DNA of 17,400 bases from JALOAP01 sp964632355 (GCA_964632355.1 CAZWBW010000062.1:1-17400), one strand, 5' to 3'; shown: positions 1 through 7,143, numbered from the stretch's first letter. The notes: generated by a model from the sequence alone, not told the origin. Numbers and translations: made by a program.

Positions 1-477
1 GTACCGCAGCACATGCACCCCGCCGGCGTTCGTCGCCACCATCCCGCCGAGCGTCGCGCTTCCTCGCGACGCCATGTCGACGCCGAACGTCAGTCCCTGC
101 CCGATGGCCTCCTGCTGGAGCCGTTCGAGCGTGACGCCTGCGCCGGCGAGTGCCTGGCGATGCTCCGCATCGATGCGGAGTTCCTGCAGCCGCCGTAGCG
201 ACAACACGACTTCGCCGCCACGCGGCACACTCCCGCCGACGAGCCCGGTGTTGCCCCCTTGCGGCACGATGGCGACCCCGGCGTCGTGGCAGAGGCGCAC
301 GACCTGCGCCGTTTCTTCGGTGCTTGCCGGTCGGACTACCGCGGCCGCCCGGCCGCTGAACCGGCGAGTCCAGTCGGTTTCGTACGGTGCCCGCCGGTCG
401 TCGTCGAGCAGTACGTGCTCGCTGCCGACGACAGCACGTAGCGCGTCGATCAATGCGGGCGAAAGCGTCGGAGTCAC
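1..477 (-). CDS. FAD-binding oxidase/dehydrogenase, N-terminal part (runs off left edge)
   Basis: The frame is open for 159 codons from a GTG at 477 to the window edge. It reads as the N-terminal FAD-binding (PCMH/FAD_binding_4) domain of the GlcD, D-lactate and D-2-hydroxyglutarate dehydrogenase family. These are cytoplasmic flavoproteins that oxidise 2-hydroxy acids. Visible signatures are the FAD pyrophosphate loop PQGGNTGLVGGSVP near residue 75 and the later GVDMASRGSATLGGMVATNAGG segment that precedes the flavin contact region. No ATG is available in frame; another GTG lies at 540. GTG 477 fits the family's N-terminal length better, although no strong ribosome binding site precedes either. 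Substrate cannot be told from this part. A hairpin at 567-587 separates it from the upstream lipoprotein gene, so it probably has its own transcript. Confidence 0.85.
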   Translation of the reverse strand, partial: MTPTLSPALIDALRAVVGSEHVLLDDDRRAPYETDWTRRFSGRAAAVVRPASTEETAQVVRLCHDAGVAIVPQGGNTGLVGGSVPRGGEVVLSLRRLQELRIDAEHRQALAGAGVTLERLQQEAIGQGLTFGVDMASRGSATLGGMVATNAGGVHVLRY

Positions 478-566
478 GGGCCCATGCTGAAGCGCCGTCG
501 GGCCGGGCGCAATCTCAGCGCCACAAGCGGGAGTAGGCACGCCGGTGGTGCCGGGCTACGCGAAGA

Positions 567-587
567 GGGCGGCCGAAGCGGCCGCCC
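567..587 (-). terminator. Probable terminator of the lipoprotein gene
   Basis: A perfect 9-bp stem (GGGCGGCCG / CGGCCGCCC) with a 3-nt loop lies about 30 nt past the stop of the minus-strand lipoprotein gene. The following minus-strand bases (CTCTTC) are only weakly T-rich, so termination may be partial. Confidence 0.5.
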
Positions 588-615
588 CTGTTGGCTTCGT
601 GCCACTTGGGCGCGT

Positions 616-1467
616 CTAGTGACGCTCCGACGCCGTCTCCAACATCTGGGCGAGCTGCTGCGCCGTCTGGACGTCGGTGAACGCCTGGAGGGCGTACTGC
701 ACGCCATCGCGCTCCCACCGGTACACATCGTTCCCGGTGCCGGTGATTTCGCCGGCCAGCGAACCGGCCGCAACCACGAACGCCGCATCGGAGATGCGTG
801 CCTCGGGGTCTACCTCGCCGCCCTTCATTGGCGGGCGGTCCGCCGTCCAGTACTCCATCACGTACCCGTAGCCCTCATCTGCCGGTGTCCCTGTTGCGAG
901 CCGGACGCGATGCAGTGCCAGCCGCCCGAGGAAGCCTTCGCGCATCGTAAGGCTGGGCTGCAGCAGCACGAGCCCACCGCTTTGTGGCTGCCCCACGGCC
1001 AGCACTTCCTCGATCGAGTTCTCGGCGAACATCGCCAGGTCACCCGGGAGGATGACCGGGATGGCGATCTCCTGGCCCGGCTGCAGGTCGCCCGACGTGA
1101 GCCCGTTTTCGTCCATGATTCGCTGCACGAATTCGCTGCTTACCGGCGCCGGGTTCGCGTCGAAGGCGTTCGCCACCAACTCCACGGTGTCGCCTTCGCC
1201 GGCGACGTAAATGAAGTACCGCGGCGACTGCGCGAGTTCGGCGGCACGCGTCGACTGGCCGGTCGTCGGTGTAGCGCTCGGCGTGTCGTCGGATGTCGGC
1301 GTTTCCGTTGCGGTGGGCGTTGCCGTCGCAGTTGCCGTTACTGTGACCGCCTGTGTGGGTGCTTGCGTCGGGGTTGCGTCCTCATCGTCGTCGCCGCCGC
1401 AGGCCGGCAACGCAACGAGCGTTGCGCCTGCTACCGCCAGCGCGACCCAGCGGGTTCGAAATGCCAT
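616..1467 (-). CDS. LysM-type lipoprotein
   Basis: Secreted lipoprotein of 283 residues. Start ATG 1467 is preferred over a longer frame beginning at 1518 because GGAGG (1473-1477) sits 5 nt before it and the signal peptide then starts at residue 1. The N-terminus has two arginines, a hydrophobic stretch and a lipobox LPAC with Cys23. A Thr/Pro/Ala linker (about 32-70) follows, as is usual in surface lipoproteins. Residues about 84-137 resemble a LysM fold (GDTVELVANAF ... FVQRIMDENGL ... LQPGQEIAIP), which in known families binds peptidoglycan or similar glycans. The C-terminal half matches no family I recognise; it contains a wording like YWTADRPPMKGGE and ends in a helix. Role as a cell-envelope anchored binding protein is inferred. 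Confidence 0.8.
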   Translation of the reverse strand: MAFRTRWVALAVAGATLVALPACGGDDDEDATPTQAPTQAVTVTATATATPTATETPTSDDTPSATPTTGQSTRAAELAQSPRYFIYVAGEGDTVELVANAFDANPAPVSSEFVQRIMDENGLTSGDLQPGQEIAIPVILPGDLAMFAENSIEEVLAVGQPQSGGLVLLQPSLTMREGFLGRLALHRVRLATGTPADEGYGYVMEYWTADRPPMKGGEVDPEARISDAAFVVAAGSLAGEITGTGNDVYRWERDGVQYALQAFTDVQTAQQLAQMLETASERH

Positions 1468-1571
1468 CGGTGCCTCCAGCCGCCGGTACGAGTGCCGGCG
1501 TTTCCCCCGCCGGTTCACAGCTTCCCACGACGCTTTTGCACGGGCAAAAATGCCGGCCCGCCCCGCTGCCG

Positions 1572-2432
1572 TCAGGGAGTGGGAAGGAAGAGCTGGTACT
1601 TCCCCGGCGTCGCGTGCCCCCCGATCAGCGGTGCGTCAATGGAGACGGTGATCGGGCCCGTGGTTGCGCCGACCTGGTTCGTGAGCACACCCACGAGCGT
1701 CACGTTTCTGCCCTGGCCGCTCGAAACGACCACCTCCGCCCGGCCTCCAAGCGTTGCGATGGGCGAAAACGTCTGCCCTGCCGCCGCGATGATCGCCTGC
1801 TTCAGGTTCACCTGGGCGAAGTCCCCGGCCCCGTTCGTGATCCACAGGTCGACCAGCACCACATGCGTCGAACCCTGCGCCAGCGCCTCCCCCACGGCGG
1901 TCGACAGCGCCACGGCCTCCCGCCCGCCGGTCGCCAGCAGGATGCAGCGGAAGTATTCCGCCGGGTAGACCGCAACACCCTGCGCCCGCACCGAGACGTT
2001 CGCGATGTTCTGCTCCACGCCGAGCGCCATCGACGTCTCCTGGATAGCGCCGCACTCAGTCGCCTGGCGCGTCAGGTCCGGCTCGTCGATGTGCTCCGGT
2101 TCGGCTGTCTCCTGGACGCCCGCGACTTCGCTCGTCGGGCTCGCGATGGTTTCCGCGTCCGCCGGCGAACTCATGTTCGTTGGTGACGCGGTCGGTGAAG
2201 GCGTGGGCGACGGCGTCGGGGTAGGCGTCGCCGCCGCAGTCGTTGCCGTGTCTGCACCGGCGCTCAGTTCGTCGGCAGCTATCCCCGCACCGCCGCCTCC
2301 CGGCTGGATACCAAACGCCACGCCCAGCATCCCCGCGACGATCACTGCGGGCAGCAGGAACTGGGGCTTGCGAAAGAGCTGGGCGATGGTGTTCGAGGTC
2401 TGGTTCGGGCGATCGGTCGGGTGCGAGTCCAC
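1572..2432 (-). CDS. Membrane-anchored protein of unknown function with Thr/Pro linker
   Basis: 286 residues from a GTG at 2432. No ATG or other GTG occurs upstream in frame and no clear ribosome binding site is seen, so the start is the weak point. One hydrophobic segment (about 24-42) should anchor the protein with residues 45-286 outside. A Thr/Pro/Ser linker (about 68-86, TPTPTPSPTPSPT) leads to a folded domain (about 120-286) that has two cysteines (127 and 163) able to form a disulphide. It contains beta-rich stretches such as THVVLVDLWITNGAG and RAEVVVSSG. I do not recognise the domain. It lies just upstream of the lipoprotein gene with a 104-nt gap and the same linker style, so the two may be co-expressed envelope proteins. 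Confidence 0.7.
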   Translation of the reverse strand: MDSHPTDRPNQTSNTIAQLFRKPQFLLPAVIVAGMLGVAFGIQPGGGGAGIAADELSAGADTATTAAATPTPTPSPTPSPTASPTNMSSPADAETIASPTSEVAGVQETAEPEHIDEPDLTRQATECGAIQETSMALGVEQNIANVSVRAQGVAVYPAEYFRCILLATGGREAVALSTAVGEALAQGSTHVVLVDLWITNGAGDFAQVNLKQAIIAAAGQTFSPIATLGGRAEVVVSSGQGRNVTLVGVLTNQVGATTGPITVSIDAPLIGGHATPGKYQLFLPTP

Positions 2433-2766
2433 GGCCTGAGGGTAGGGTTCGCGGCTCGCTTCGCTGCATCGGCAAATTCCCGGACGCCGAGCCGGATTCC
2501 GCCCGGTTTTGCGCGTCGGGAACTTCCAATCCGTAAGAAGCTGTCAAGTGTTAAGGAGAAGGCTTGTCATAACGTGAATGGGCGGCGCCCCGGAAACGCC
2601 GTCGCAACACCATCCAGCACCCTGCCCACGCCGACTTGATCTGTGTGCAGCCTCGACGGCATTCGCTCCCACTTGCACTCCGCTCTGAACTGAGCGCTGG
2701 GCACCGGTCACTGAGCACCACAAAAGGAACGGGCCCTCGTGTGAGGGCCCGGGTTGCTTCGTCGAC
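2433..2766. other. Intergenic region between the membrane protein and tatA
   Basis: 334 bases without a credible gene. The right end (2721-2751) holds the tatA terminator. On the minus strand a TTGACA hexamer (2542-2547) lies about 110 nt before the membrane-protein start, but no good -10 box lies 16-18 nt from it. Nothing else stands out. Confidence 0.6.
2721..2751 (-). terminator. Rho-independent terminator of tatA
   Basis: On the minus strand a 9-bp stem CGGGCCCTC / GAGGGCCCG with loop ACAC is followed by TTCCTTTT. It lies 16 nt past the tatA stop. The core closely matches the terminator after the Hsp20 gene. Confidence 0.85.
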
Positions 2767-3063
2767 TTAGAAAACGTTCGGGTTCTTGTGTTCGCCCTGC
2801 TGCTGCGGCGGCTGCTGTTGCTGCGCCGGCGGCGGCGTGTACTGCTGCTGCGCGGGCGGTGCCTGCACAGGGGGTGGCGCCTGCGTCGTGCTTTGCTGCA
2901 CCTGGGCCTGCTGCTGGTCTTCGTCGTCCTTCACGGCGCGCCGGAATTCCTTGATCGACGTGCCAAGTTCACGGCCCAGTCCGCTGACCTTGCCAACGCC
3001 AAACAGCAGGATCAGCACGACGGCGATGATGATGAGCTCGGGTGCCCCCAGACTGCCAAACAT
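2767..3063 (-). CDS. tatA: Sec-independent translocase protein TatA/TatE
   Basis: Pore or scaffold subunit of the twin-arginine translocation system, which exports folded proteins across the cytoplasmic membrane. The 98-residue protein begins MFGSLGAPELIII, with one membrane helix (about 8-22) ending in the family's FG hinge (LLFGVGKVSGLG). An amphipathic helix (about 25-43, RELGTSIKEFRRAVK) follows. These are the defining TatA features. The tail (about 49-90) is unusually rich in Gln and Pro and is probably disordered. Start ATG 3063 has GGAAGGA just upstream. No tatC or tatB is near, so the gene is solitary with its own promoter and terminator. Confidence 0.93.
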   Translation of the reverse strand: MFGSLGAPELIIIAVVLILLFGVGKVSGLGRELGTSIKEFRRAVKDDEDQQQAQVQQSTTQAPPPVQAPPAQQQYTPPPAQQQQPPQQQGEHKNPNVF

Positions 3064-3108
3064 ATGCGTTCCTTCCGCCCCGGGTCTCCCGGGACATCCT
3101 CATGCTAC

Positions 3109-3137
3109 AGGATATACGCTGCGACTACTCGACCCAA
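3109..3137 (-). promoter_or_regulatory. Candidate tatA promoter
   Basis: On the minus strand TTGGGT (3132-3137) and TATCCT (3109-3114) are separated by 17 nt, giving a predicted start near 3102 and a leader of about 39 nt. A short palindrome, CCCGGG-TCT-CCCGGG (3079-3093), lies in that leader before the ribosome binding site. The remaining bases to 3356 hold nothing I can name. Confidence 0.4.
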
Positions 3138-3356
3138 CTCTCGCCAATTGTTTACCACGGCTTGTGTTCGCCGAGAACGCCACGCCAGCGTCAGCCAAGC
3201 CGCTCTCGCATGCGAAGGGGAGCACCAGGCGGGAATCGCTGACAGCCACGTGCAGCCGCCCGCAGCGATCCGAGGTCGACGGTGCCAGGGAAGAGATCGA
3301 GGGCACTGCCCGTGCCCTGCGCGTCCGGCCATGGGCCGAGTGTGGCCCGTGCGGTG

Positions 3357-3686
3357 CTACGAACGGGTTTCGGCGCCCCCGAGCCGCTCGACGAACACAT
3401 CCATGACGCCGCCGCAGATCTTGTCCTCGCCGTCCGTCGGCTCGGTCAGGTCCACGGTCACGATGCGAGCGCGGCCATCCTCGAAGGCATCCATCGCCTC
3501 CTGCCACACCTCCGCTTCGCCGCAGCCACCGCCGATGGTGCCGAAGAAGCTGCCGTCGCGCCGCACGACCATCTTCGCGCCCGGCTTCCGCGGGGTGGAC
3601 CCGCGTGTCCGCGCGACGGTCGCCAACACGATCGGTTCGCCCGATTCGATCGCCCGGCTGATTTCCCGGTAGATCTCCTGTTCCAT
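3357..3686 (-). CDS. Short XdhC/CoxI-domain protein (molybdenum-cofactor insertion type)
   Basis: 109 residues matching the N-terminal XdhC_CoxI domain of proteins that deliver sulphurated molybdenum cofactor to xanthine dehydrogenase and CO-dehydrogenase-like enzymes. Visible are LATVARTRGSTPRKPGAKM (about 21-39), the glycine loop FFGTIGGGCGEAEV (Cys55) and the CGG motif (Cys91). The C-terminal NAD-binding XdhC_C domain of full-length members is missing, so this is the one-domain form. ATG 3686 fits the family. A TTG at 3722, 3 nt past the pheA stop, would add 12 residues and give tighter coupling. It is the last gene of the set after pheA. No molybdenum enzyme is in the window, so its client is unknown. 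Confidence 0.8.
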   Translation of the reverse strand: MEQEIYREISRAIESGEPIVLATVARTRGSTPRKPGAKMVVRRDGSFFGTIGGGCGEAEVWQEAMDAFEDGRARIVTVDLTEPTDGEDKICGGVMDVFVERLGGAETRS

Positions 3687-3725
3687 ACCGCGAATGGTGG
3701 CAGCCGGGGAGGGCCCTCGCAAGCC

Positions 3726-4544
3726 TTACTTCCAGCGTGGGTAGCTGCCGAACACCTTCAGCCACTCGCAATGCCTGCGAACCTTGTCGAGCAACTCCGC
3801 TGTCGCCGGTTCGTCCTGGTGCCCTTCGAAGTCGATGAGGAAGACGTACTCGCCGAACACCTCCCGCGTCGGCCGGCTCTCGATTTTTGTGCAGTTCACC
3901 CCGAGGTTTGCGAACTCGTTGAGCACGCCCGCCAGCGCCCCCGGCCGGTCTTCCCCTAACGTGAACGCGATCGAGGTGCGGTCGCGCCCGCTCGGTGGCG
4001 GCGACCCATGACCGAGCGCCAGGAACCGGGTCACGTTGTTCGCAGCGTCCTGGATGTTCTTCGCGAGAACTTCTGCCCCATACAGGTCGGCCGCCCGGAC
4101 GGTTGCGATGGCCGCGCCGTCGCCGTCTCGCCGCAGTGCCAGCTGGACCGCCTCCGTGGTCGAAAGCGCCGCCTCGAGTTGCGCCTTGGGGAAGCACCGC
4201 TCGATGAACTTCCGGCACTGCCCGAGCGCCTGCGGGTGCGAATAGATGACCTTGACGGCGTCCGCGCTTGTCCCCGGCTTCACTACCAGGTTGTGGACGA
4301 TTGGGAGCACCAGTTCGGCCTGGATTCGCAACTCGGTTTCATGGATCAGCACGTCGAGTGTCTCGGCCACCGACCCGTTGATCGAGTTCTCGATCGCCAC
4401 GATGCCGACGTCGGCCATCCCGGATTCGACCGCGGCCGCGACCGCCGCGTGCGACGGGAACGGAAGCCGTTCAGCATCGGGCGCGAAGCGCATCGCCGCT
4501 TCTTCGCCGAACGTTCCTTCTGGCCCGAGGTACGCCACCCGCAT
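3726..4544 (-). CDS. pheA: Prephenate dehydratase
   Basis: Converts prephenate to phenylpyruvate with loss of water and CO2, the committed step to phenylalanine. The 272-residue protein is the monofunctional form with no chorismate mutase domain. The two periplasmic-binding-like lobes of the dehydratase (about 1-178) contain the catalytic region NNVTRF (Thr172-Arg173-Phe174). The ACT regulatory domain (about 190-270) carries GALAG (202-206) and ESRP (222-225), the phenylalanine-binding signatures, so feedback inhibition by phenylalanine is expected. ATG 4544 lies 3 nt past the stop of the upstream TrkA-type gene, which implies translational coupling. The length is normal for the family. Confidence 0.95.
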   Translation of the reverse strand: MRVAYLGPEGTFGEEAAMRFAPDAERLPFPSHAAVAAAVESGMADVGIVAIENSINGSVAETLDVLIHETELRIQAELVLPIVHNLVVKPGTSADAVKVIYSHPQALGQCRKFIERCFPKAQLEAALSTTEAVQLALRRDGDGAAIATVRAADLYGAEVLAKNIQDAANNVTRFLALGHGSPPPSGRDRTSIAFTLGEDRPGALAGVLNEFANLGVNCTKIESRPTREVFGEYVFLIDFEGHQDEPATAELLDKVRRHCEWLKVFGSYPRWK

Positions 4545-4547
4545 GGG

Positions 4548-5222
4548 CTACGTATCCAGCCCGTGGGTTGAGCCGATCAGCGCTTCCCGCAGCAGTTCCG
4601 TGCTCTCGCGTTGCGTCACCACCACGAGTGCGTCGCCCGGGTTGAGCCTCGTGTCGCCGCTGGGGATCCGTGGAACCCCGCCCGGGTCCACCACCAGCGA
4701 GATGATGGATTCCGGCGGCAACAGCACCTCCCGCACCGATCGCCCCGCCACGGGCGAGGTTTCGGGAAGCTTGATCTCGACCAGCTCGAGGCCGCTATGG
4801 AGCTGCAGCAGCGGGATCATGTCGTGGGTCGGCAGTTCTTGTTCAATCTGCGCCAGGATCGCCTGCGTCGCCGAGATCGTTGTCTCGATGCCCCTGCGCT
4901 TGAACAGCAGCTCGTTCTTTGGGTTGTTGATGCGGGCGATGGTGCGCGGAACGCCGCGGCGCCGCGCGATTTCGCACACCACCAGGTTGTCTTCGTCGTC
5001 ACCCGTCACTGCGGCGACCAGGTCGGCGCGAGCGACACCCGCAGCGTCCAGCGTTGTGGCTTCGCAGCCGTCGCCGTTCATCACCGCTTCCCCCAGGTCC
5101 TCCGAGATGGCGGCCGCCCGGATGGGGTCGCGCTCGATGACGAGCACCTCGTGGTTATCGTTCAGCAGCTCCTGCGCAAGGTAGTAGCCGACCTTGCCTC
5201 CGCCCGCCACGATTACGTACAT
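4548..5222 (-). CDS. TrkA-type RCK protein (RCK_N plus RCK_C), potassium transport regulator
   Basis: Cytoplasmic gating subunit of Trk/Ktr-type potassium uptake, binding nucleotides in its Rossmann domain. The N-terminal RCK_N domain (about 1-130) has the dinucleotide loop AGGGKVG (residues 6-12) and an acidic residue at the end of the second strand (VIERD). The RCK_C domain (about 135-224) has the typical wording SGLELVEIKLPETSPVAGRSV and PGDALVVV. ATG 5222 shares its A with the upstream gene's TGA (TGATG). A GTG one codon earlier is the alternative. No membrane subunit (TrkH/KtrB) is in the window. It is coupled to pheA, an unusual neighbour. Confidence 0.9.
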   Translation of the reverse strand: MYVIVAGGGKVGYYLAQELLNDNHEVLVIERDPIRAAAISEDLGEAVMNGDGCEATTLDAAGVARADLVAAVTGDDEDNLVVCEIARRRGVPRTIARINNPKNELLFKRRGIETTISATQAILAQIEQELPTHDMIPLLQLHSGLELVEIKLPETSPVAGRSVREVLLPPESIISLVVDPGGVPRIPSGDTRLNPGDALVVVTQRESTELLREALIGSTHGLDT

Positions 5223-5641
5223 CACGGCCTCCCGGGAGCCTTTTCGTTGAGCAGCATGTCGACCATGATCCGCGCGCCGATGCTGGTCGGGCTGAACGTC
5301 TCAAGCCCCATCTCGCGAAAGATTTGTTCCCGCACCGGGTCGTAGATCCGGCAGATCACCCGCTTCACGCCGTAGATCTCGCGGGCCAGCTGGCTGGCGA
5401 AGTAGTTCCGGTTGTCGCCCTGGGTCACGGCCATGAATGCGTCTGCCGTTCGAATGCCCGCCCGTTCGAGTGTCGGACCGTCCATCCCGTTCCCCACGGC
5501 GCGTTCGCCCCGGAACCCCTCCGGTAGCCGCCGGAAGGCGGCCGGGTTCGTATCGAGGATGGTGACATGATGCCCGGCAGCATCGAGTTCGCCGGCCACC
5601 CGCGCCCCCAGGCGCCCGCAGCCCATGATGAGTACGTTCAT
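5222..5641 (-). CDS. RCK_N-only (TrkA-N) NAD-binding protein
   Basis: 139 residues forming one Rossmann RCK_N domain. Evidence is the loop MGCGRLG (residues 6-12), the acidic residue after strand two (ILDTN), and the later strands FMAVTQGDNRNYFASQLARE and VKRVICRIYDP. There is no RCK_C domain. It directly precedes the full RCK gene and overlaps its start by one base, so the two products probably form a hetero-oligomeric gating ring for a potassium channel or transporter encoded elsewhere; this is inference. ATG 5641 is preceded by GGGGGTGG; a GTG one codon earlier is possible. The upstream stress-protein gene ends about 12 nt before. Confidence 0.88.
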   Translation of the reverse strand: MNVLIMGCGRLGARVAGELDAAGHHVTILDTNPAAFRRLPEGFRGERAVGNGMDGPTLERAGIRTADAFMAVTQGDNRNYFASQLAREIYGVKRVICRIYDPVREQIFREMGLETFSPTSIGARIMVDMLLNEKAPGRP

Positions 5642-5653
5642 CACACCACCCCC

Positions 5654-6100
5654 TTATTCGCGCGTGCCCCCCTGGGTCAGCGCTTGCCGCACCAGCCATA
5701 CCTGGCACGGCGCGTTGCGCAGGACGTATTCCGCGGTCCGGCCCATTTGGATGGCGCCGATCATCCGCTTGTAGCCAACTCCCATGATAATCGTGTCGAC
5801 CCCGCGATCGGTCGCCTCATCGACGATCGCCTGGCCTGCCTTCCGCGCCTGGATCAACTCGCCGCTCACGTGGATCCCCGCCGCTGCCGCGATCTCCTCG
5901 GCACGGCGAAGCACCTGCTCACCGCGGCGCGCCTCTGCGTCCAGTTCCGCATCCAGCGGGAGCGCCCGGCCGACTTCGATCACATGGAGCGCGATGACTT
6001 TCGACTTGCGCTGCTTCGCCAGCAGAACGGCTGCGCTCATCGCCTCCATGCTTGCAGCCGTGTTGGTGACCGGAACGAGGATGGTGTGCTGATTCGCCAT
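5654..6100 (-). CDS. Universal stress protein, single domain, with altered ATP motif
   Basis: 148-residue UspA-fold cytoplasmic protein. The N-terminus HTILVPVTNTAASMEA is the family's first strand and loop, and VDTIIMGVGY the last core strand. In ATP-binding members a G-x2-G-9x-G-S/T loop follows. Here the aligned residues are G107, Y110, G120 and R121, so the second Gly and the Ser/Thr are replaced and ATP binding is doubtful. It is the first gene of the set leading to the two RCK proteins, pheA and the XdhC-type gene. A -10-like TATACT ends 10 nt before its ATG and there is no ribosome binding site, suggesting an almost leaderless transcript. Pairing with potassium regulators suggests a sensor role, which is inference. 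Confidence 0.87.
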   Translation of the reverse strand: MANQHTILVPVTNTAASMEAMSAAVLLAKQRKSKVIALHVIEVGRALPLDAELDAEARRGEQVLRRAEEIAAAAGIHVSGELIQARKAGQAIVDEATDRGVDTIIMGVGYKRMIGAIQMGRTAEYVLRNAPCQVWLVRQALTQGGTRE

Positions 6101-6110
6101 TCGGTAGGCC

Positions 6111-6116
6111 AGTATA
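6111..6116 (-). promoter_or_regulatory. -10 box for the stress protein - RCK - pheA gene set
   Basis: TATACT on the minus strand ends 10 nt before the ATG at 6100, so the transcript would begin within a few bases of the start codon. No convincing -35 box lies 16-18 nt upstream. The position in the 40-nt gap between two minus-strand genes supports it. Confidence 0.45.
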
Positions 6117-6140
6117 GGGACGTACTGTGACTGGGTCCTC

Positions 6141-6323
6141 TCAATCGTCTTGCGCGAACCACAGCCGGACCAGCCCGTTCAGTACCAATACGATCCCTAT
6201 GGCAATGCCGATGTTCCACGAGACCGTTTGCGTAAGCATGAACAGGATGAGCGCGACGCCCAGGACGATCGAGATAACCGAGAAAATGTAGTTGAGCGTG
6301 CGCATAGCCACGTCTGCGCGCAA
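6141..6323 (-). CDS. Small two-helix membrane protein
   Basis: 60 residues with two hydrophobic segments (about 11-31 and 36-54) joined by a short polar turn (TQTVSWN), ending in WFAQDD. I do not recognise a family. Start choice: TTG 6323 has a clean GGAGG (6330-6334) six bases upstream, whereas ATG 6305 (54 residues) has none, so the TTG is preferred. A TAGCAT (6347-6352) on the same strand could be its -10 box. It may also be co-transcribed with the stress protein 40 nt downstream. Confidence 0.62.
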   Translation of the reverse strand: MRADVAMRTLNYIFSVISIVLGVALILFMLTQTVSWNIGIAIGIVLVLNGLVRLWFAQDD

Positions 6324-6470
6324 AGAGTGCCTCCAGTCCTTCTGGGATGCTACTCCAGCCCACTCTCTCGCGACAGCGCGGCCCTATTGGCGCGAAGCAG
6401 CCTGGCCGTTTCCGCTCGCGCATCGGGCTCTACGTCACGCCATGCGCTCGCCATTTCCGAAGTGCACAAA

Positions 6471-6502
6471 CGAAAACGCCGGCCCTCGCGTGAGGGCCGG
6501 CG
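6471..6502 (-). terminator. Rho-independent terminator of the Hsp20 gene
   Basis: On the minus strand an 11-bp GC stem (6477-6487 with 6492-6502) and 4-nt loop are followed by TTTTCG, about 55 nt past the Hsp20 stop. The stem core and loop are nearly the same as those of the tatA terminator. Confidence 0.88.
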
Positions 6503-6556
6503 TGTGAGTTGCGAAATCCCGCCGGCGTAAGGGCGAGTCGTGGTGTCCGGTGCGCC

Positions 6557-7072
6557 CTAGCGCTGTCCCAGTTGCTGTTCCTGCATCTGCTGGCCGCTGC
6601 TCTGCCCCTCGATGACGCCCTGCGGAGTGATCTTGATGCTCCGCGAACGCGCCTCCGCTTTCTTCGGCAGCGTCAGCTTCAGCATGCCGTGTTCGAAGTG
6701 CGCCTGCGCCTTTTCTGCCTCCACCGTCGGCGGGAGCCGCAGCGAGCGCTGGAACCGTCCGTAGCGCAGCTCGCGGCGCAGGTACTGCTCCTGGCTCACC
6801 TCCTCCTGCTTCTGGAACTCGCCCTTAATCGTCAGCACGTCGTCCTCGATCGTGATGTCGACGTCCTTCGGATCGACGCCTGGCAGTTCGGCCTTCACCA
6901 CGTACTCGTTGCCCGTCTCATATACGTCGAGGCTCAGGCCCGCGGCGATCTCGTCGCCACTCTCCCGGAACATCGGGATGCGCCCGAAGCTCTGCTCGAA
7001 CAACCGGTCCATGAGGTTGCGCATGTTCTGCATTTCCGTCATCGGGTCCCACCGGGTGAGACTGCCTGCCAT
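6557..7072 (-). CDS. Small heat-shock protein Hsp20 (alpha-crystallin family)
   Basis: ATP-independent holdase that keeps unfolding proteins soluble until they are refolded. 171 residues: N-terminal arm (1-45) with the usual RLFEQSFG segment; alpha-crystallin domain (about 46-138) with ELPGVDPKDV and the signature HGMLKLTLPK (128-137); and a C-terminal extension with the IxI anchor IKI (146-148), followed by a Gln-rich tail. ATG 7072 has AGGAGGT (7078-7084) five bases upstream. It diverges from dnaJ across a 143-bp region, so both can share heat-shock control, and a strong terminator follows the gene. Confidence 0.95.
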   Translation of the reverse strand: MAGSLTRWDPMTEMQNMRNLMDRLFEQSFGRIPMFRESGDEIAAGLSLDVYETGNEYVVKAELPGVDPKDVDITIEDDVLTIKGEFQKQEEVSQEQYLRRELRYGRFQRSLRLPPTVEAEKAQAHFEHGMLKLTLPKKAEARSRSIKITPQGVIEGQSSGQQMQEQQLGQR

Positions 7073-7108
7073 TTCGGACCTCCTGGTTTGTGATGGTCTC
7101 TATCGCGG

Positions 7109-7138
7109 ATGGTACGGGGCTGTGATAAGCTGTTGCAA
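7109..7138 (-). promoter_or_regulatory. Candidate Hsp20 promoter
   Basis: On the minus strand TTGCAA (7133-7138) and TACCAT (7109-7114) are separated by 18 nt. The predicted start near 7102 leaves a leader of about 30 nt carrying the AGGAGGT site. The -35 box touches the half-HAIR-like CTTGAGT at 7144-7150. Confidence 0.4.
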
Positions 7139-7143
7139 GGGTA

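Noticed and set aside
1262..1380. Short GTCGGC/GTTGCC-like repeats
   Set aside because: They encode the Thr/Pro/Ala linker of the lipoprotein and are explained by its amino-acid composition.
1494..1511. CCGGCG / CGCCGG hairpin between the membrane protein and lipoprotein genes
   Set aside because: Stem of six pairs and no T-run; not convincing as a terminator.
484..1968. Plus-strand frame of 494 codons at the left
   Set aside because: It runs opposite two secreted-protein genes with signal features and crosses a terminator; Arg/Cys-rich shadow.
2542..2547. TTGACA as a -35 box for the membrane-protein gene
   Set aside because: No -10 box at 16-18 nt and it is about 110 nt from the start codon.
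3100..4218. Minus-strand frame of 372 codons overlapping pheA and the XdhC-type gene
   Set aside because: Shifted-frame shadow of two recognised genes; no motif of its own.
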